Assembly (NCBI RefSeq): GCF_020829595.1
Contig: NZ_JAIVFW010000001.1
Location: 124,001 to 188,000, forward strand
Length of the DNA stretch: 64,000 bases
Source: Nostoc sp. CHAB 5844
GTDB lineage: Bacteria > Cyanobacteriota > Cyanobacteriia > Cyanobacteriales > Nostocaceae
Reading direction: 5' to 3'
The position numbers and the translations under genes were made by a program. Below the pieces are notes generated by a model. It was not told where the DNA came from and did not search any database. It saw only the letters and a program-made list of their open reading frames with translations. Numbering within the stretch: position 1 is the first letter of the stretch; every line of letters begins with the position of its first letter. Shown in pieces: positions 1 to 9,819 of this stretch.

Positions 1-221
1 CCAGCATCATAAAGAATTTTGCCTTGTTGTAAAGATGTACTAGCAGTAATGGTTGCGTTCGTCAACAAAGATGAAGAGTAAATATCATGAGGTATAACTG
101 CTAACACAGGCGAACCCAGCACATATAGTAGACTGATGAGAAAATACAAAAATAAACGTAAAAGCCTACTGAATTTGCAAGAATTTGGCCAAAAATCCCT
201 GATTATGGTTTTAATGGGCAT
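1..221 (-). CDS. N-terminal part of an exported protein, perhaps CHAT/TPR family
   Basis: The reading frame opens at an ATG on the minus strand (219-221) and stays open to the window edge, giving about 73 residues. The first ~45 residues look like a signal peptide: basic residues, a hydrophobic run LFLYFLISLLYVLG, then SPVLAV as a likely cleavage region. The last visible residues, LQQGKILYDAG, resemble the start of the TPR repeats in cyanobacterial CHAT-domain proteins, but too little is present to assign a family. No clear ribosome binding site precedes the ATG. Confidence 0.55.
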   Translation of the reverse strand, partial: MPIKTIIRDFWPNSCKFSRLLRLFLYFLISLLYVLGSPVLAVIPHDIYSSSLLTNATITASTSLQQGKILYDA

Positions 222-294
222 GGCAACAAGGAGATGATTAAATAAAAAAGTATAAAGGATGAGGAGTGAAAGTTAAAGACTGAAAACAACTTAT

Positions 295-326
295 TTCATA
301 CTTCATACTTCATACTTCATACTTCA
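295..326. repeat. Short tandem heptamer repeat (STRR)
   Basis: Four copies of TTCATAC plus a partial copy lie just upstream of the DUF3110 gene. Heptamer repeats of this kind are dispersed in heterocystous cyanobacterial genomes; no function is known. Confidence 0.85.
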
Positions 327-348
327 GATTTCAAAGATGATTACACCA

Positions 349-765
349 ATGCGTATATTTGTTTTAATTTTTAATGCTCATACAGATAACGAAGGGATTC
401 ACACAGTTCGAGTCGGCGATCGCAATAAAATTATCATGTTTGAGTCAGAAGACGATGCTCTGCGCTTTGCCTTGATGTTAGAAGCTCAGGATTTCCCTAC
501 ACCTACAGTCGAAGCGATCAATTCAGAAGAAATTAAGGAATTTTGCGAAAGTGCTGGTTACGACTGGGAAATCGTTCCCGAAAATAGCGATTTAATTATT
601 CCTCCAGAACTTAACGTAGAAGAAACTGACTGGCAAATAAATGCCGAAAATGAAGATACTGATGAAAGTGAGTTTTACACTGAACAAGTCCCACCAGCAG
701 AGGAAACAGAATTTTCTGACTCCGAACTCGAAAATATTCGCCGCAAACTAGAAGGATTATTGTAA
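349..765 (+). CDS. DUF3110 family protein
   Basis: This 138-residue protein has the DUF3110 core MRIFVLIFNAHTDNEGIHT, then FESEDDALRFALMLEAQDFP and an acidic C-terminal tail. The family occurs mainly in cyanobacteria and plastids; its function is not established. I chose the second methionine (MRIFVL) because family members begin there; an in-frame ATG exists 12 bases upstream at 337. No signal peptide or membrane segment is visible. It lies in the same direction as murQ, about 100 bp away, separated by heptamer repeats. Confidence 0.85.
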   Translation: MRIFVLIFNAHTDNEGIHTVRVGDRNKIIMFESEDDALRFALMLEAQDFPTPTVEAINSEEIKEFCESAGYDWEIVPENSDLIIPPELNVEETDWQINAENEDTDESEFYTEQVPPAEETEFSDSELENIRRKLEGLL

Positions 766-767
766 TT

Positions 768-860
768 AGTCAAGAGTCAATGGTCAATAGTCAATAGTCA
801 TGAGTTATCAATATATCTTGAGAATTAACTAAGGACAAATGACCAATGACAAATAACACA
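768..860. repeat. Heptamer repeats of the GTCAATA/ACAAATG type
   Basis: The spacer between the DUF3110 gene and murQ consists largely of degenerate heptamers (GTCAATG, GTCAATA) followed by their complement type (AATGACC, AATGACA). It can fold back on itself imperfectly. It ends just before the murQ ribosome binding site (AGGAAA). Confidence 0.65.
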
Positions 861-873
861 GGAAACAGAAAAA

Positions 874-1797
874 ATGGCAGATTTGCAGGAACGCGGGCAT
901 CTTTTAACAGAGCAAGTAAACCCTCACAGTCTCAACTTAGATCAACTTAGTTCTTTAGAATTAGTAGAACTGTTTAATAGCGAAGACCAAAAAGCAGTAG
1001 CGGCAGTAGCAGCAGCTAAAATTCAGTTAGCCCAAGCAATTGAACAGACAGCAGAGCGTTTGCACCAAGGCGGACGTTTATTTTATGTAGGTGCAGGAAC
1101 AAGTGGTAGGTTAGGCGTGTTAGATGCGGCTGAGTGTCCCCCTACTTTTTGTACACCACCAGAATTAGTGCAGGGAATAATTGCTGGTGGGGCTGGCGCA
1201 TTAGTACGCAGTTCTGAGGATTTGGAAGACCGCGCTCAAGACGGAGAAGCGGCGATCGCGCAAAGACAGATTACACAATTGGATGTAGTGGTCGGTATTA
1301 CGGCTGGCGGGACAACACCTTTTGTTCATGGAGCGCTGAAAGCTGCTCGTCAAAGGGGAGCCGTGACTATATTTATTGCCTGTGTACCGCAAGAACAAGT
1401 TAGTATCAACGTTGATATTGATATTCGCCTGTTGACTGGGCCAGAGGTATTAGCTGGTTCAACTCGCTTAAAAGCTGGTACAGTCACAAAGCTGACTTTA
1501 AATATCTTGTCTACCGGGGTGATGGTGAAGCTGGGCAAAGTCTACGGCAATCGTATGGTTGATGTAGCCGTAACAAATCAAAAACTCCGCGATCGCGCTT
1601 TGCGAATTCTGCAAGACCTCACAGGCTTAAGTCGGGAAACTGCAAGTATACTGCTAGAACGTAGTGGTAAATGGGTGAAGCTGGCTTTATTGATGCATTG
1701 GACTGGTTTAGAAAAACAAGAAGGCGATCGGCTTTTATCAAAACACCAAGGTAATCTCAGAGCCGCTGTCGCCAGCTATAATAACAGCCAAACCTGA
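874..1797 (+). CDS. murQ: N-acetylmuramic acid 6-phosphate etherase
   Basis: MurQ cleaves the lactyl ether of MurNAc-6-phosphate, giving GlcNAc-6-phosphate and D-lactate in cell-wall recycling. The 307-residue length is normal. The N-terminal SIS domain contains the sugar-phosphate loop GRLFYVGAGTSGRLG (from residue 67) and DAAECPPTF with the family's conserved acidic residue. The C-terminal part (from about residue 240, DLTGLSRETASILL) matches the small helical domain of the family. The ATG is preceded by AGGAAACAG. No anmK or MurNAc transporter is next to it, so it appears to be a stand-alone recycling gene. Confidence 0.95.
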   Translation: MADLQERGHLLTEQVNPHSLNLDQLSSLELVELFNSEDQKAVAAVAAAKIQLAQAIEQTAERLHQGGRLFYVGAGTSGRLGVLDAAECPPTFCTPPELVQGIIAGGAGALVRSSEDLEDRAQDGEAAIAQRQITQLDVVVGITAGGTTPFVHGALKAARQRGAVTIFIACVPQEQVSINVDIDIRLLTGPEVLAGSTRLKAGTVTKLTLNILSTGVMVKLGKVYGNRMVDVAVTNQKLRDRALRILQDLTGLSRETASILLERSGKWVKLALLMHWTGLEKQEGDRLLSKHQGNLRAAVASYNNSQT

Positions 1798-2661
1798 GAA
1801 TTATTGCATAGAGAAATTCTTAGATGAATTTATCACATCTGGCTGCTACTACTTTTTGGTGGCAAGCCTTGTTTTTCGCTTGATTAACGTTGTAGCAGCT
1901 ATTCTACTAAAGAGCTATATTTTGTGATTCGAGTCAAATAACTTTGTTTTAATCATGGTGCAAAGTTCCTTATATACATTTTAGAAGTTGAGACACATCA
2001 ATTACAAATCCTTGCTTCAATTCTCAAAAATCTATATATTTAAATATTTTGTTGAATATTCAGGCTCTGATTTAACACAGTGAAGCAAACTTAAAAAGCA
2101 AAAAATCAACAAATCTGCAATAACAAATCTTCGCAAATCATAAAAAATAAAATTATAAGTTTATCAATATTGCTTTATTAGTCAAAAAATTTGATATTAC
2201 CATATGCCAATTATCTCTTTTTAAATTCTGCTCTTTGCCAAATCCGTTTTCACAAGCTAGATATTTTTATACGAATAAATAAAAATATCTATATGAGATA
2301 TTACAGTTTATGCACCCTAGAATATACGCAAAAAATTACGGCTTATATAATTGGTGTTACAGGTTACATAAAAGCTAAAAACAACATAAAAAGTATGTAA
2401 AGCATTATTTTACAGCGCTTTGCAAATTATAAAAACTGATAATTTGATAATTAAATGTAGAATTTACGTAGAAATACTAGTTTCTTACTATACCTAATAC
2501 TTTATTTTTTCAATACCAGTTCCGAGTTTTTTCTAATACCCCTCACGCAAATATTAAGTTAATCTAAATCACATTGTCCTATTACCTTTATTTACGCAGT
2601 TTCTCTGATCTAGAGAAATTGAAAAATTTTAGTGTTCCCTAATGAGTTCAGGAATTTTTTC
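1798..2661. other. AT-rich intergenic region
   Basis: About 860 bp with very low GC. Two GC-richer pieces near 1840-1900 (GGCTGCTAC and GTAGCAGC) could pair across a long loop and might end murQ transcription. A 69-codon open frame at 2191-2400 has no ribosome binding site and an AT-driven composition, so I do not call it a gene. The promoter of the next gene presumably lies here. Confidence 0.5.
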
Positions 2662-4110
2662 ATGAGTAAACGTAGTTCTTTTTTGTGTTCCTTAATAGCG
2701 TCTGCTGCATTTTTGGCACAACCATTATCTAGTGCATTAGCAATTACTCCTATTAACATCACAGTTAAAGCAGGAGTAAAGCAAACATTTCAAGGCTTAG
2801 GATTTAGTTCAACTGTTGCTGGAGGCGGAGGATATTCAAAGCTAACACAATCACAAAAAAACACACTGCAAAAATTGGTGTGTACCGATGCTAGATTTAA
2901 GATAGTCAGACTATGGTTCAAACCAGATAAATATGCTCCGCAGCCTGGTACAGAAGATATATCTATATTTGTAAATCCTTTTGTGAAATCAGGATTTATT
3001 TCAGATGCCTTGGCAAACGGGTGTACTACGATGCTGTTAGGTCCTGATAAAATACCAGCGTATATGAAGGCTGAAAATAGTGCTTACATTAAAGATTCTG
3101 AGGTATTGAATTATGCTACTCTTTTAGCCAATTTCATATCTCGAATCAAACAAGAGTATGGAGTCAAGATTCATGCTACAGGTATATTGAATGAACCAGA
3201 TGGTAAAATAACCGATGCTCAATGGCCTGTGATGATTAAGGCGCTGCGCCAACAGTTGGATAATCGTAATTTGAAGGATGTGAAAATAGTTACACCTGAG
3301 TTAGCTAGTAGTGATAATGTAGCTATCCGAGTGATCACAGCCATCAAAAATGATCCCGAAGCATGGAAAGTTTTGGCGGCAATTTCTACTCATTCATACA
3401 ATATGGCAGCAACGCCTGCGATCGCCAAACTAATTGAGGGGACAAATAAAGAGTATTGGATGACAGAAGCTGGAACTAATGGCCCAGAAGAACCAGGAGA
3501 TGCCCTCAACGCAGCTTCTGCTGCTTCCCGCTTTCTCAGCGATATGAACAATCGTGTAACTCACTGGATTTGGTTTATTGGACATGCTCCATCACATACC
3601 CAAGATAATTCTACACGGCTGATTCGTTATTTTATCAGCCCATTTCGGTATGACGTGTTTCAAAAATACTATTATCTCCAGCAACTTAGTCACACTTTTG
3701 ATGTTGGAGCAGTATTCAGAAGAAGCTACAGTTCTCTTGAGAAAAACATGACATGGACTTATGGCAAAAAACCTCGAATTATTGTAGCCAGTGCTAAAAA
3801 CCCTGATGGCTCTTGGGGAATAGGTATAAGTAATTACACTTCTGACAAATTTTTCTTTACAATTCCTGTCGATTTAGGTTTTCCACCAGATACATTGTTC
3901 ACTAATCCACAAACTGGACGTGCAGCAGAAACTTTTGCTGTCACAGTGTCTGTGGAAGAACTAGCTCAAGCTGGCGATATCAAGATGAAGATGTATCGTT
4001 CTAACAGTAATGTTAACAATGTCTACATTGGCACAGCTTTGATGCGTCAAGGAAAAGTTACTATTCCCAAAGTAGAAAGCTTGGATCTCATTACTCTTCG
4101 TAGCCAGTAA
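2662..4110 (+). CDS. Secreted GH30-like glycoside hydrolase
   Basis: A 482-residue exported enzyme. I start it at MSKRSS because a clean signal peptide follows (basic start, hydrophobic core, cleavage after SALA near residue 27); an in-frame GTG lies 30 bases upstream. The fold suggested is a TIM barrel plus beta domain of the GH30/clan GH-A type: the substrate loop region FQGLGFSSTVAGGGG, acid/base Glu178 in ILNEPDG and nucleophile Glu269 in WMTEAG, 91 residues apart as expected. Its position beside an exopolysaccharide cluster suggests trimming or remodelling of the secreted glycan; this is inference and the substrate is unknown. A strong terminator follows. Confidence 0.75.
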   Translation: MSKRSSFLCSLIASAAFLAQPLSSALAITPINITVKAGVKQTFQGLGFSSTVAGGGGYSKLTQSQKNTLQKLVCTDARFKIVRLWFKPDKYAPQPGTEDISIFVNPFVKSGFISDALANGCTTMLLGPDKIPAYMKAENSAYIKDSEVLNYATLLANFISRIKQEYGVKIHATGILNEPDGKITDAQWPVMIKALRQQLDNRNLKDVKIVTPELASSDNVAIRVITAIKNDPEAWKVLAAISTHSYNMAATPAIAKLIEGTNKEYWMTEAGTNGPEEPGDALNAASAASRFLSDMNNRVTHWIWFIGHAPSHTQDNSTRLIRYFISPFRYDVFQKYYYLQQLSHTFDVGAVFRRSYSSLEKNMTWTYGKKPRIIVASAKNPDGSWGIGISNYTSDKFFFTIPVDLGFPPDTLFTNPQTGRAAETFAVTVSVEELAQAGDIKMKMYRSNSNVNNVYIGTALMRQGKVTIPKVESLDLITLRSQ

Positions 4111-4204
4111 TTAAAACGATAGCACCTGTAAATCTCTGAAATTCAGTTAGTCAACTATCTACAAAGTTCTGAGTCGTGAAATGCCATTTAATTAATAAAC
4201 GCTG

Positions 4205-4233
4205 TAGCTAGAATAAATTCTAGCTATTTTTTT
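4205..4233 (+). terminator. Rho-independent terminator of the GH30-like gene
   Basis: A near-perfect 10-bp stem (TAGCTAGAAT pairing with ATTCTAGCTA) is followed by seven Ts, about 95 bp after the glycosidase stop codon. Confidence 0.85.
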
Positions 4234-4408
4234 CTATATTTTTGTTAAATTAACTAACTTTAATCATGTGATTGAAGTTTCTACGCATAAACAAGAATAA
4301 GTTATTGTCTGAATACCATATTTATATAAAATCTTCAAAAGATTTAAATATAACTATTTGTGTATTGATGATAAAATTTTATAGTAATTACTTCCCTAAA
4401 TTTATTAC

Positions 4409-5644
4409 ATGAACCAAGTTTTTTTAGAAAATAAATATTTTCAGCAAAATCCCCTTACTCCTGAAACAGAACTATTAATTTGCTGTTCTCGTACTTGTAT
4501 GGACGAAAAAAGTGCTATAAAAATTAAAACTTTGTTACAAGAGAAAATTAACTGGCAACACCTCATTGAGATGGCTAGTTACCACAAATGTTTACCATTG
4601 TTATTTTTAAATTTTAACAAGATTGGTTCTCAAGCTATACCAACAAATATCTTTAGTTCACTACAAAAATATTATTATTTTAATACTCAACATAGTCTAT
4701 TACTTGCTAGTAAGCTTATAAATATATTAAACATTTTTGCTGAAAATGAAATTCCAGTAATTCCTTTTAAAGGGCCTATCTTAGCTGCCACAGCTTATGG
4801 AGATATATCACGCCGCTCCTTTGGTGACTTGGATCTTCTTGTTCACAGAGAAGACTTTATTAAAACTAAACAAATATTGATGGATAAAGGATTTGAGCCA
4901 TACGCCGATAGTAATGAACAAGAAGCAGCCTATCTAAAATCCCTTAATATTCAAGAACAAGAAGCTTATTTACGTTCTCATTGGGAGCTACATCTGATTA
5001 ATCGTAACGAGCAAATTACTTTAGATGTTCATCAAGGAATTTTATCGAAGAAATTTTTATTTGCATACAATTCAGAATGGATATGGAAAGATACTAAACT
5101 TATACCTTTTGTCGATAGACAAGTACTCAGCTTTTCTGCGGAAAATCTGATAATTATTCTTTGTTCACAAGGAGGTAAAGACTGTTGGCTATACCTGAGT
5201 AGAATTTGTGACTTGGCTGAAGTACTACGCACCCATTCTGATGTGAATTGGGAGAAAATTTTGCAGCTTGCTAGTAAATTAAGAATGACAAGGATGCTGC
5301 TACTAGGACTTTCACTTGCTCATAATGTCTTAGACGCTCAACTTCCTGAATTAATTTTTAAAAAAATAGAAGTTAACTTATTAGTTAAAACTCTGACCTC
5401 TGAAATTATTATACAACTTACTTGTAATGCTCCAGATTCTTCATCACAAAGTCAATTAAAGTTAGCCCTCTTTCATTTAAAATTGATAGAACATCCTTGG
5501 GACAAAATAGCTTATTGCTATGAACATATAATTGTTCCAACAATCGCAGATAAGAGTTTTGTACGTCTACCTAAAACTTTATCGTTTTTATACTATTTTG
5601 TACGACCATTACGTATGTTTGCAAGTTTTTTAAAGCAAAACTAA
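4409..5644 (+). CDS. Nucleotidyltransferase-fold family protein (PF14907 type)
   Basis: This 411-residue protein resembles the uncharacterised nucleotidyltransferase family often found in polysaccharide gene clusters. The diagnostic parts are PVIPFKGPILA near residue 125 and the metal-binding-type motif FGDLDLLVH near residue 145, followed by a helical C-terminal half. It has no signal peptide. It is the only plus-strand gene of the cluster and ends 14 bp from the end of the convergent glycosyltransferase gene. A role in activating or modifying a sugar precursor is plausible, but no activity is established. Confidence 0.7.
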   Translation: MNQVFLENKYFQQNPLTPETELLICCSRTCMDEKSAIKIKTLLQEKINWQHLIEMASYHKCLPLLFLNFNKIGSQAIPTNIFSSLQKYYYFNTQHSLLLASKLINILNIFAENEIPVIPFKGPILAATAYGDISRRSFGDLDLLVHREDFIKTKQILMDKGFEPYADSNEQEAAYLKSLNIQEQEAYLRSHWELHLINRNEQITLDVHQGILSKKFLFAYNSEWIWKDTKLIPFVDRQVLSFSAENLIIILCSQGGKDCWLYLSRICDLAEVLRTHSDVNWEKILQLASKLRMTRMLLLGLSLAHNVLDAQLPELIFKKIEVNLLVKTLTSEIIIQLTCNAPDSSSQSQLKLALFHLKLIEHPWDKIAYCYEHIIVPTIADKSFVRLPKTLSFLYYFVRPLRMFASFLKQN

Positions 5645-5658
5645 GAGTAAATCATCTC

Positions 5659-6834
5659 TTAAATAACTTTATTATAAATAGACATTAATTGCTTATAGTT
5701 TACGGCTGAAGTGTATTTAGATTCATAAATAAAACGAGCATTATTGCCAAAATTATTCATAGATTCAGGATTATTAATTGCCCATTGGATTTTAGCAGCT
5801 AAATCTTGTGAATTTCCGGCTTCAAAATGTAATCCGCTTACCTGATCTTCAACAATTTCTGCCATACTTCCTAACTTAGAAACTAGTACAGGTAAACTAG
5901 AGGCAAATGCTTCAACAATTGTTAATGGAAAACCTTCATACCAAATGGAAGGAAGCACTAAAAATTTAGCCTTCTTCATTAATGTCATCACTATTGATTT
6001 ATCTTGATATCCTAAAAATTCAATTAAATTGGCATACCCAGCTTGTTGCACTTTTTTCTGTAAGACTTGACGTTGTGGGCCATCACCTACAATTTTTAAT
6101 GGTATTGGTATATTGTTATGAATATAAGCATCAATCAGAATAGAAACTCCTTTTTCTTCAGATAATCTACCAACGAATAGCAAGTAGTTGTCACGCTGAC
6201 TGTTGGACTCCGTAGTATTTGTAGAAGAAACAAAATTGGGTTTAATATAAATTTTCTCTGCTGGTAGTCCAGCTTGAATCATTTTTTCTTTTTGAAATTG
6301 GGTGAGAACAATATAAGCATTTACCCTCTTGTGCCAAGTACCTGTTAATCTATGCCATGTAGTCATTGCTGCTATAACAGAACTTTGAATACGAGAACTG
6401 CGATAACAGCCATGCACAACGCTAGACCAAGGTATTAATGTACCAATACAATCTTCGCAAACTTTACCATCTCGAAATGGCATCGCTTTAGGACAAGCAA
6501 GGCGATAGTTATGTAGTGTCTGAACTACTGGTACACCTTTACTATAGCAAGCATCATAAACAGCAGGCGAAAGTAAAGGAAAAAAATTATGTACATGAAC
6601 TATTTCAGGAGAAAATCGTGTAATTTCCGCTTGAACTCGCTGTTTAGATGCAAACGAATATATCGCTCCGCCAGCTGCTGCCAATGTATCCCAAATGTTC
6701 ACTATGCTCAGGTTATTTTCTTCTAAGATAATCACATTATGCCCATTAGCTTCTAACAAGCTTTTTTCTGCTTGAACGACTTGATCTTCACCTCCGGCTA
6801 ATCGATAGCGATTATGTAAAATCAACAGCTTCAT
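5659..6834 (-). CDS. GT4-family glycosyltransferase (pair A, copy 1)
   Basis: A 391-residue GT-B glycosyltransferase, starting at MKLLILHNRYRLAGGEDQ. The N-terminal acceptor half carries a cysteine-containing stretch (FRDGKVCEDCIG). The C-terminal half has the donor-binding E-x7-E motif EGFPLTIVE and the loop LLFVGRLSEEKG. It is clearly homologous along its whole length to the gene at 9820-10998, including the CEDC segment. It is the last gene of the minus-strand polysaccharide run. Donor and acceptor cannot be told from sequence. I rejected an upstream in-frame start (6867) because the family begins with the MKLLILHN strand. Confidence 0.85.
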   Translation of the reverse strand: MKLLILHNRYRLAGGEDQVVQAEKSLLEANGHNVIILEENNLSIVNIWDTLAAAGGAIYSFASKQRVQAEITRFSPEIVHVHNFFPLLSPAVYDACYSKGVPVVQTLHNYRLACPKAMPFRDGKVCEDCIGTLIPWSSVVHGCYRSSRIQSSVIAAMTTWHRLTGTWHKRVNAYIVLTQFQKEKMIQAGLPAEKIYIKPNFVSSTNTTESNSQRDNYLLFVGRLSEEKGVSILIDAYIHNNIPIPLKIVGDGPQRQVLQKKVQQAGYANLIEFLGYQDKSIVMTLMKKAKFLVLPSIWYEGFPLTIVEAFASSLPVLVSKLGSMAEIVEDQVSGLHFEAGNSQDLAAKIQWAINNPESMNNFGNNARFIYESKYTSAVNYKQLMSIYNKVI

Positions 6835-6983
6835 GCTTATTTCTTTGAACGGGTGGATATAAATCAATACTGTTCAGTTAAAGAGTTTTGAGTTAAGGGA
6901 AACACTAGAAAAAAGACCTATCTGTACTTTATGTATATGTAAATAATCTATAAAGCAGGCAATAGAAATTAAGTAAAATCAGG

Positions 6984-8225
6984 CTATCTCTGGCTGTTTG
7001 CAGATTCTACATAACATTGAGATAGAAACAACCCTTTAAGTTCCCAATTAAAAACATCTCTTACTCTGTTTTGTCCAGCCTGACCCATATCTAGCCTCAA
7101 TTTCGGATCTTTAGCTAAACACATCATTGCTTGAGCAATATTATTTATTACTTCTTCAAGTGTATTTGCTTGAATTTTAAAGCCAGTTTCTTCAGTAACC
7201 TGAAGTGCTGGGCCTCCTAAATCTAAGCAAATCACTGGCAAACTTGCGGACATTGCTTCTAAACATACTAATCCGCCAGAGTCGTGTAAGCTTGGATGAA
7301 CTAGCGCATAAGAGTTCCTGATTTTATTGAAAGTCTCATCACGAGACAAACTACCCCAAAATTTTACTTGTTTATTAATACCCAGTTCTTGAGTTAACGT
7401 TTCCAAGCGTTTTCGCTCAGTTCCGTCTCCAACAACCCAATAATCCGAATTGGGGAGATTTGCTTTTGCAAATGCTAATAGTCCTAGATGAAATCCTTTC
7501 CAATGCAGCAGTCTACCGACGCTGATAAACCTGATAATAGATTGATCATCAGGTTGAGATGTGTGTTTCAAACTAACTAATTCTTCTTGAGATATACCAA
7601 GCTGAGAATACACTTGAACGTTTTTTGCTCCCAAGTGATGTAGCCTTTTAGCTGTAGCCTCAGTTGTTGCTAAAGCTAGAATGCTGCGTCGCGCAGTTAA
7701 GTGGACAAAAGGATCGCACTCTCCTATTAAGCAAGCTATGTTTCTCAAAAATTCATATATCTTACTGCCTAAATTCAAACTTGGCCAAAAACTTTTAGGA
7801 ATTAATTCTCCTCCTCCAACAGGTCCCCAGATAAAGGGAATTGGTAACAAACAAAGAAAACTTGGACTAGTATATTTAGCATAAGTTACATGATGCACAA
7901 TGTTAAAGTAGATTTTTTGATGGAGCGATCGACTGATAAAATAAGCTTTAATTTGCCATAGATATTGGTGAATATATACCCACTTTTGTGTCGGTTTTCC
8001 TTTCTGACTCCAATCTATAATTAAACCAAAAGGATCTAAATAAATGAAGTTGAGGTTGGGTTGTGGGTTGCGTCTTAATTCGGCTTCAACGTCTGGGCGA
8101 TGACAGTTGGAAGTCAAAACCCAAATTTGATGATATTTGCTTACTTCCCTAACAACATTCCAGCCTACTCCTGGCTCAGAACCTTGACCTGGTTCACAGG
8201 CGTATGCAGAAATTAGAATTTTCAT
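6984..8225 (-). CDS. GT4-family glycosyltransferase (pair B, copy 1)
   Basis: A 413-residue GT-B enzyme beginning MKILISAYACEPGQGSEPGVGW, typical of a cyanobacterial GT4 subfamily. The C-terminal donor site has an Asp in place of the first Glu of E-x7-E (DSGGLVCLE), and its paralogue at 11053-12318 shares this. The two genes match along their length (for example LLHWKGFHLGL). Together with the neighbouring pair-A gene it forms a two-gene unit that recurs on the other side of the polymerase gene. Sugar specificity is unknown. Confidence 0.85.
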   Translation of the reverse strand: MKILISAYACEPGQGSEPGVGWNVVREVSKYHQIWVLTSNCHRPDVEAELRRNPQPNLNFIYLDPFGLIIDWSQKGKPTQKWVYIHQYLWQIKAYFISRSLHQKIYFNIVHHVTYAKYTSPSFLCLLPIPFIWGPVGGGELIPKSFWPSLNLGSKIYEFLRNIACLIGECDPFVHLTARRSILALATTEATAKRLHHLGAKNVQVYSQLGISQEELVSLKHTSQPDDQSIIRFISVGRLLHWKGFHLGLLAFAKANLPNSDYWVVGDGTERKRLETLTQELGINKQVKFWGSLSRDETFNKIRNSYALVHPSLHDSGGLVCLEAMSASLPVICLDLGGPALQVTEETGFKIQANTLEEVINNIAQAMMCLAKDPKLRLDMGQAGQNRVRDVFNWELKGLFLSQCYVESANSQR

Positions 8226-8365
8226 AATTCATAATAAAAATATAAATGATTATTTGTTGAGCATTAATAGCTTTTTTAACTAAGTTAAGTTTAGTAATAT
8301 TTCAATAACTAAGTTAGAGTTCTCTAAAACTTGCAGTTATATATCTTAAATACAAAATAATCTGT

Positions 8366-9682
8366 TCATTTTACAGAGTCAATCTCTGCATCAAAAATTT
8401 GCGGATAACGTTTGTATATTTGCATTGCTGCTAAACCAACACCATACATTGTCCATAGCCAAATCCCACCTGTAGGGCCTTCAATAATCACTTCAAATGT
8501 TGTGACAGTCATACTAGCCACCCAGTAAGCCAGCAAAGTTAAAAATATTCCAGCCCATTTTGTTTGTCCTTTTCTTCTACACTGCAAATATTTAGCTAGT
8601 ATGCTTGCAGCCCAACTTAGTTGAACTAATAGCCAAAGAACAAAACCAGGAACACCAGCACGAGAAAGTACTGTTATATGCCCATTATGGGGGTTGCGAA
8701 CCCTCCCATCACCTAAAGGATCAAAACCAGTACCAGCACCCAAATTAAAACCAAATCCCCGACCAGTCCAAAAATAATCTGAAATAGTAGAGTTGATTAG
8801 GTAAGTCCACCATTCTAAACGATATTCTTTTGTACCTTGTCTTGCATTGTTGTCAATAAAAATACTGCTAATTTTTGTAATCAATGGTTCAAATATTTGT
8901 GGATTTACTATTACTGTCAATAAAATTATAAATATTAATATAGTCAATATCCGCCAAATTTTATTACTTTTGTACTTAGTAATGCTAACTAAAGAAAAAG
9001 CATTTAAGAAAGCTAATGTGCCTGCGCGATTTGCTCCTACAGCAACAACAGCTAAATTCACCAAAAACATTAAAGTAAATAAAACAGGTTGAAATTGGAG
9101 TAGATTGGAACCAACAAAAAAGGCAGTAATTCCAGACAAATGAGTCATGGTATCTGCTGGCTTTAAACTAATAATTCGAACTCCAGCACTGCCCGGTAAA
9201 GTAGGTAATGGGATTATCCTCGGTATTAACCATAAAAATGGAATAAGAATTATAAATATTTTACAAAAGCGTTCATACTGAGTAATCATGAACAAAAAGC
9301 GTTGTGGTTTAGCAAGTAGTAAGGTGGCAATTATCAAGGCGAAAAAACAGTAATACCACAATACTGCATCTCGTATAGAATCTAAACCATATATTGGAAA
9401 ATACGGTATGGTATTGAGGCAACACCACACCATGAATATGAGTAAAAACCAAGCGTGAGGTAGCTTGAGCAGTTTTGGAATCGACTTGTTTATGCTTAAA
9501 GTGAACAATCCGAAAAGAAGAGTAATTTCCCCAATATAAGCAGGAGCTACGCCAAAGTAAGAAAATCCTCTGCCACAAAGAGCATATCCTAAAAGTACCC
9601 AACTATGCCATTTAAGAAATTTATCAGCTAGGGCAGATTTTTTTGTGTTACTTTTAAGATAAATACTTGTCTTATTCAGCAT
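8366..9682 (-). CDS. O-antigen ligase/polymerase (Wzy-like) membrane protein
   Basis: A 438-residue integral membrane protein with about ten hydrophobic segments and a large periplasmic loop in the C-terminal half. That loop holds TGRGFGFNLGAGTG and PHNGHITVLSRAGVPG, the pattern of the Wzy_C/O-antigen ligase superfamily. In Wzx/Wzy systems it joins lipid-linked repeat units in the outer leaflet. The gene sits between the two copies of the GT pair. Whether it is a polymerase or a ligase cannot be decided from sequence; the cluster context favours polymerase. Confidence 0.8.
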   Translation of the reverse strand: MLNKTSIYLKSNTKKSALADKFLKWHSWVLLGYALCGRGFSYFGVAPAYIGEITLLFGLFTLSINKSIPKLLKLPHAWFLLIFMVWCCLNTIPYFPIYGLDSIRDAVLWYYCFFALIIATLLLAKPQRFLFMITQYERFCKIFIILIPFLWLIPRIIPLPTLPGSAGVRIISLKPADTMTHLSGITAFFVGSNLLQFQPVLFTLMFLVNLAVVAVGANRAGTLAFLNAFSLVSITKYKSNKIWRILTILIFIILLTVIVNPQIFEPLITKISSIFIDNNARQGTKEYRLEWWTYLINSTISDYFWTGRGFGFNLGAGTGFDPLGDGRVRNPHNGHITVLSRAGVPGFVLWLLVQLSWAASILAKYLQCRRKGQTKWAGIFLTLLAYWVASMTVTTFEVIIEGPTGGIWLWTMYGVGLAAMQIYKRYPQIFDAEIDSVK

Positions 9683-9819
9683 AGGTTGCTTTAGCTGTGA
9701 TTTATTGATATTCAGTGCTTAGAATGATTTCAATATAAATTGAATGAAAAATATATTAAAAGTATTGGGATTCAGTTAATATTAAATTATATTTATACAT
9801 TTTAGTAAATAGAAATTAA

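Noticed and set aside
2191-2400. 69-codon open frame in the murQ-GH30 spacer
   Set aside because: The region is extremely AT-rich, there is no ribosome binding site and the sequence resembles no protein type; chance is the better explanation.
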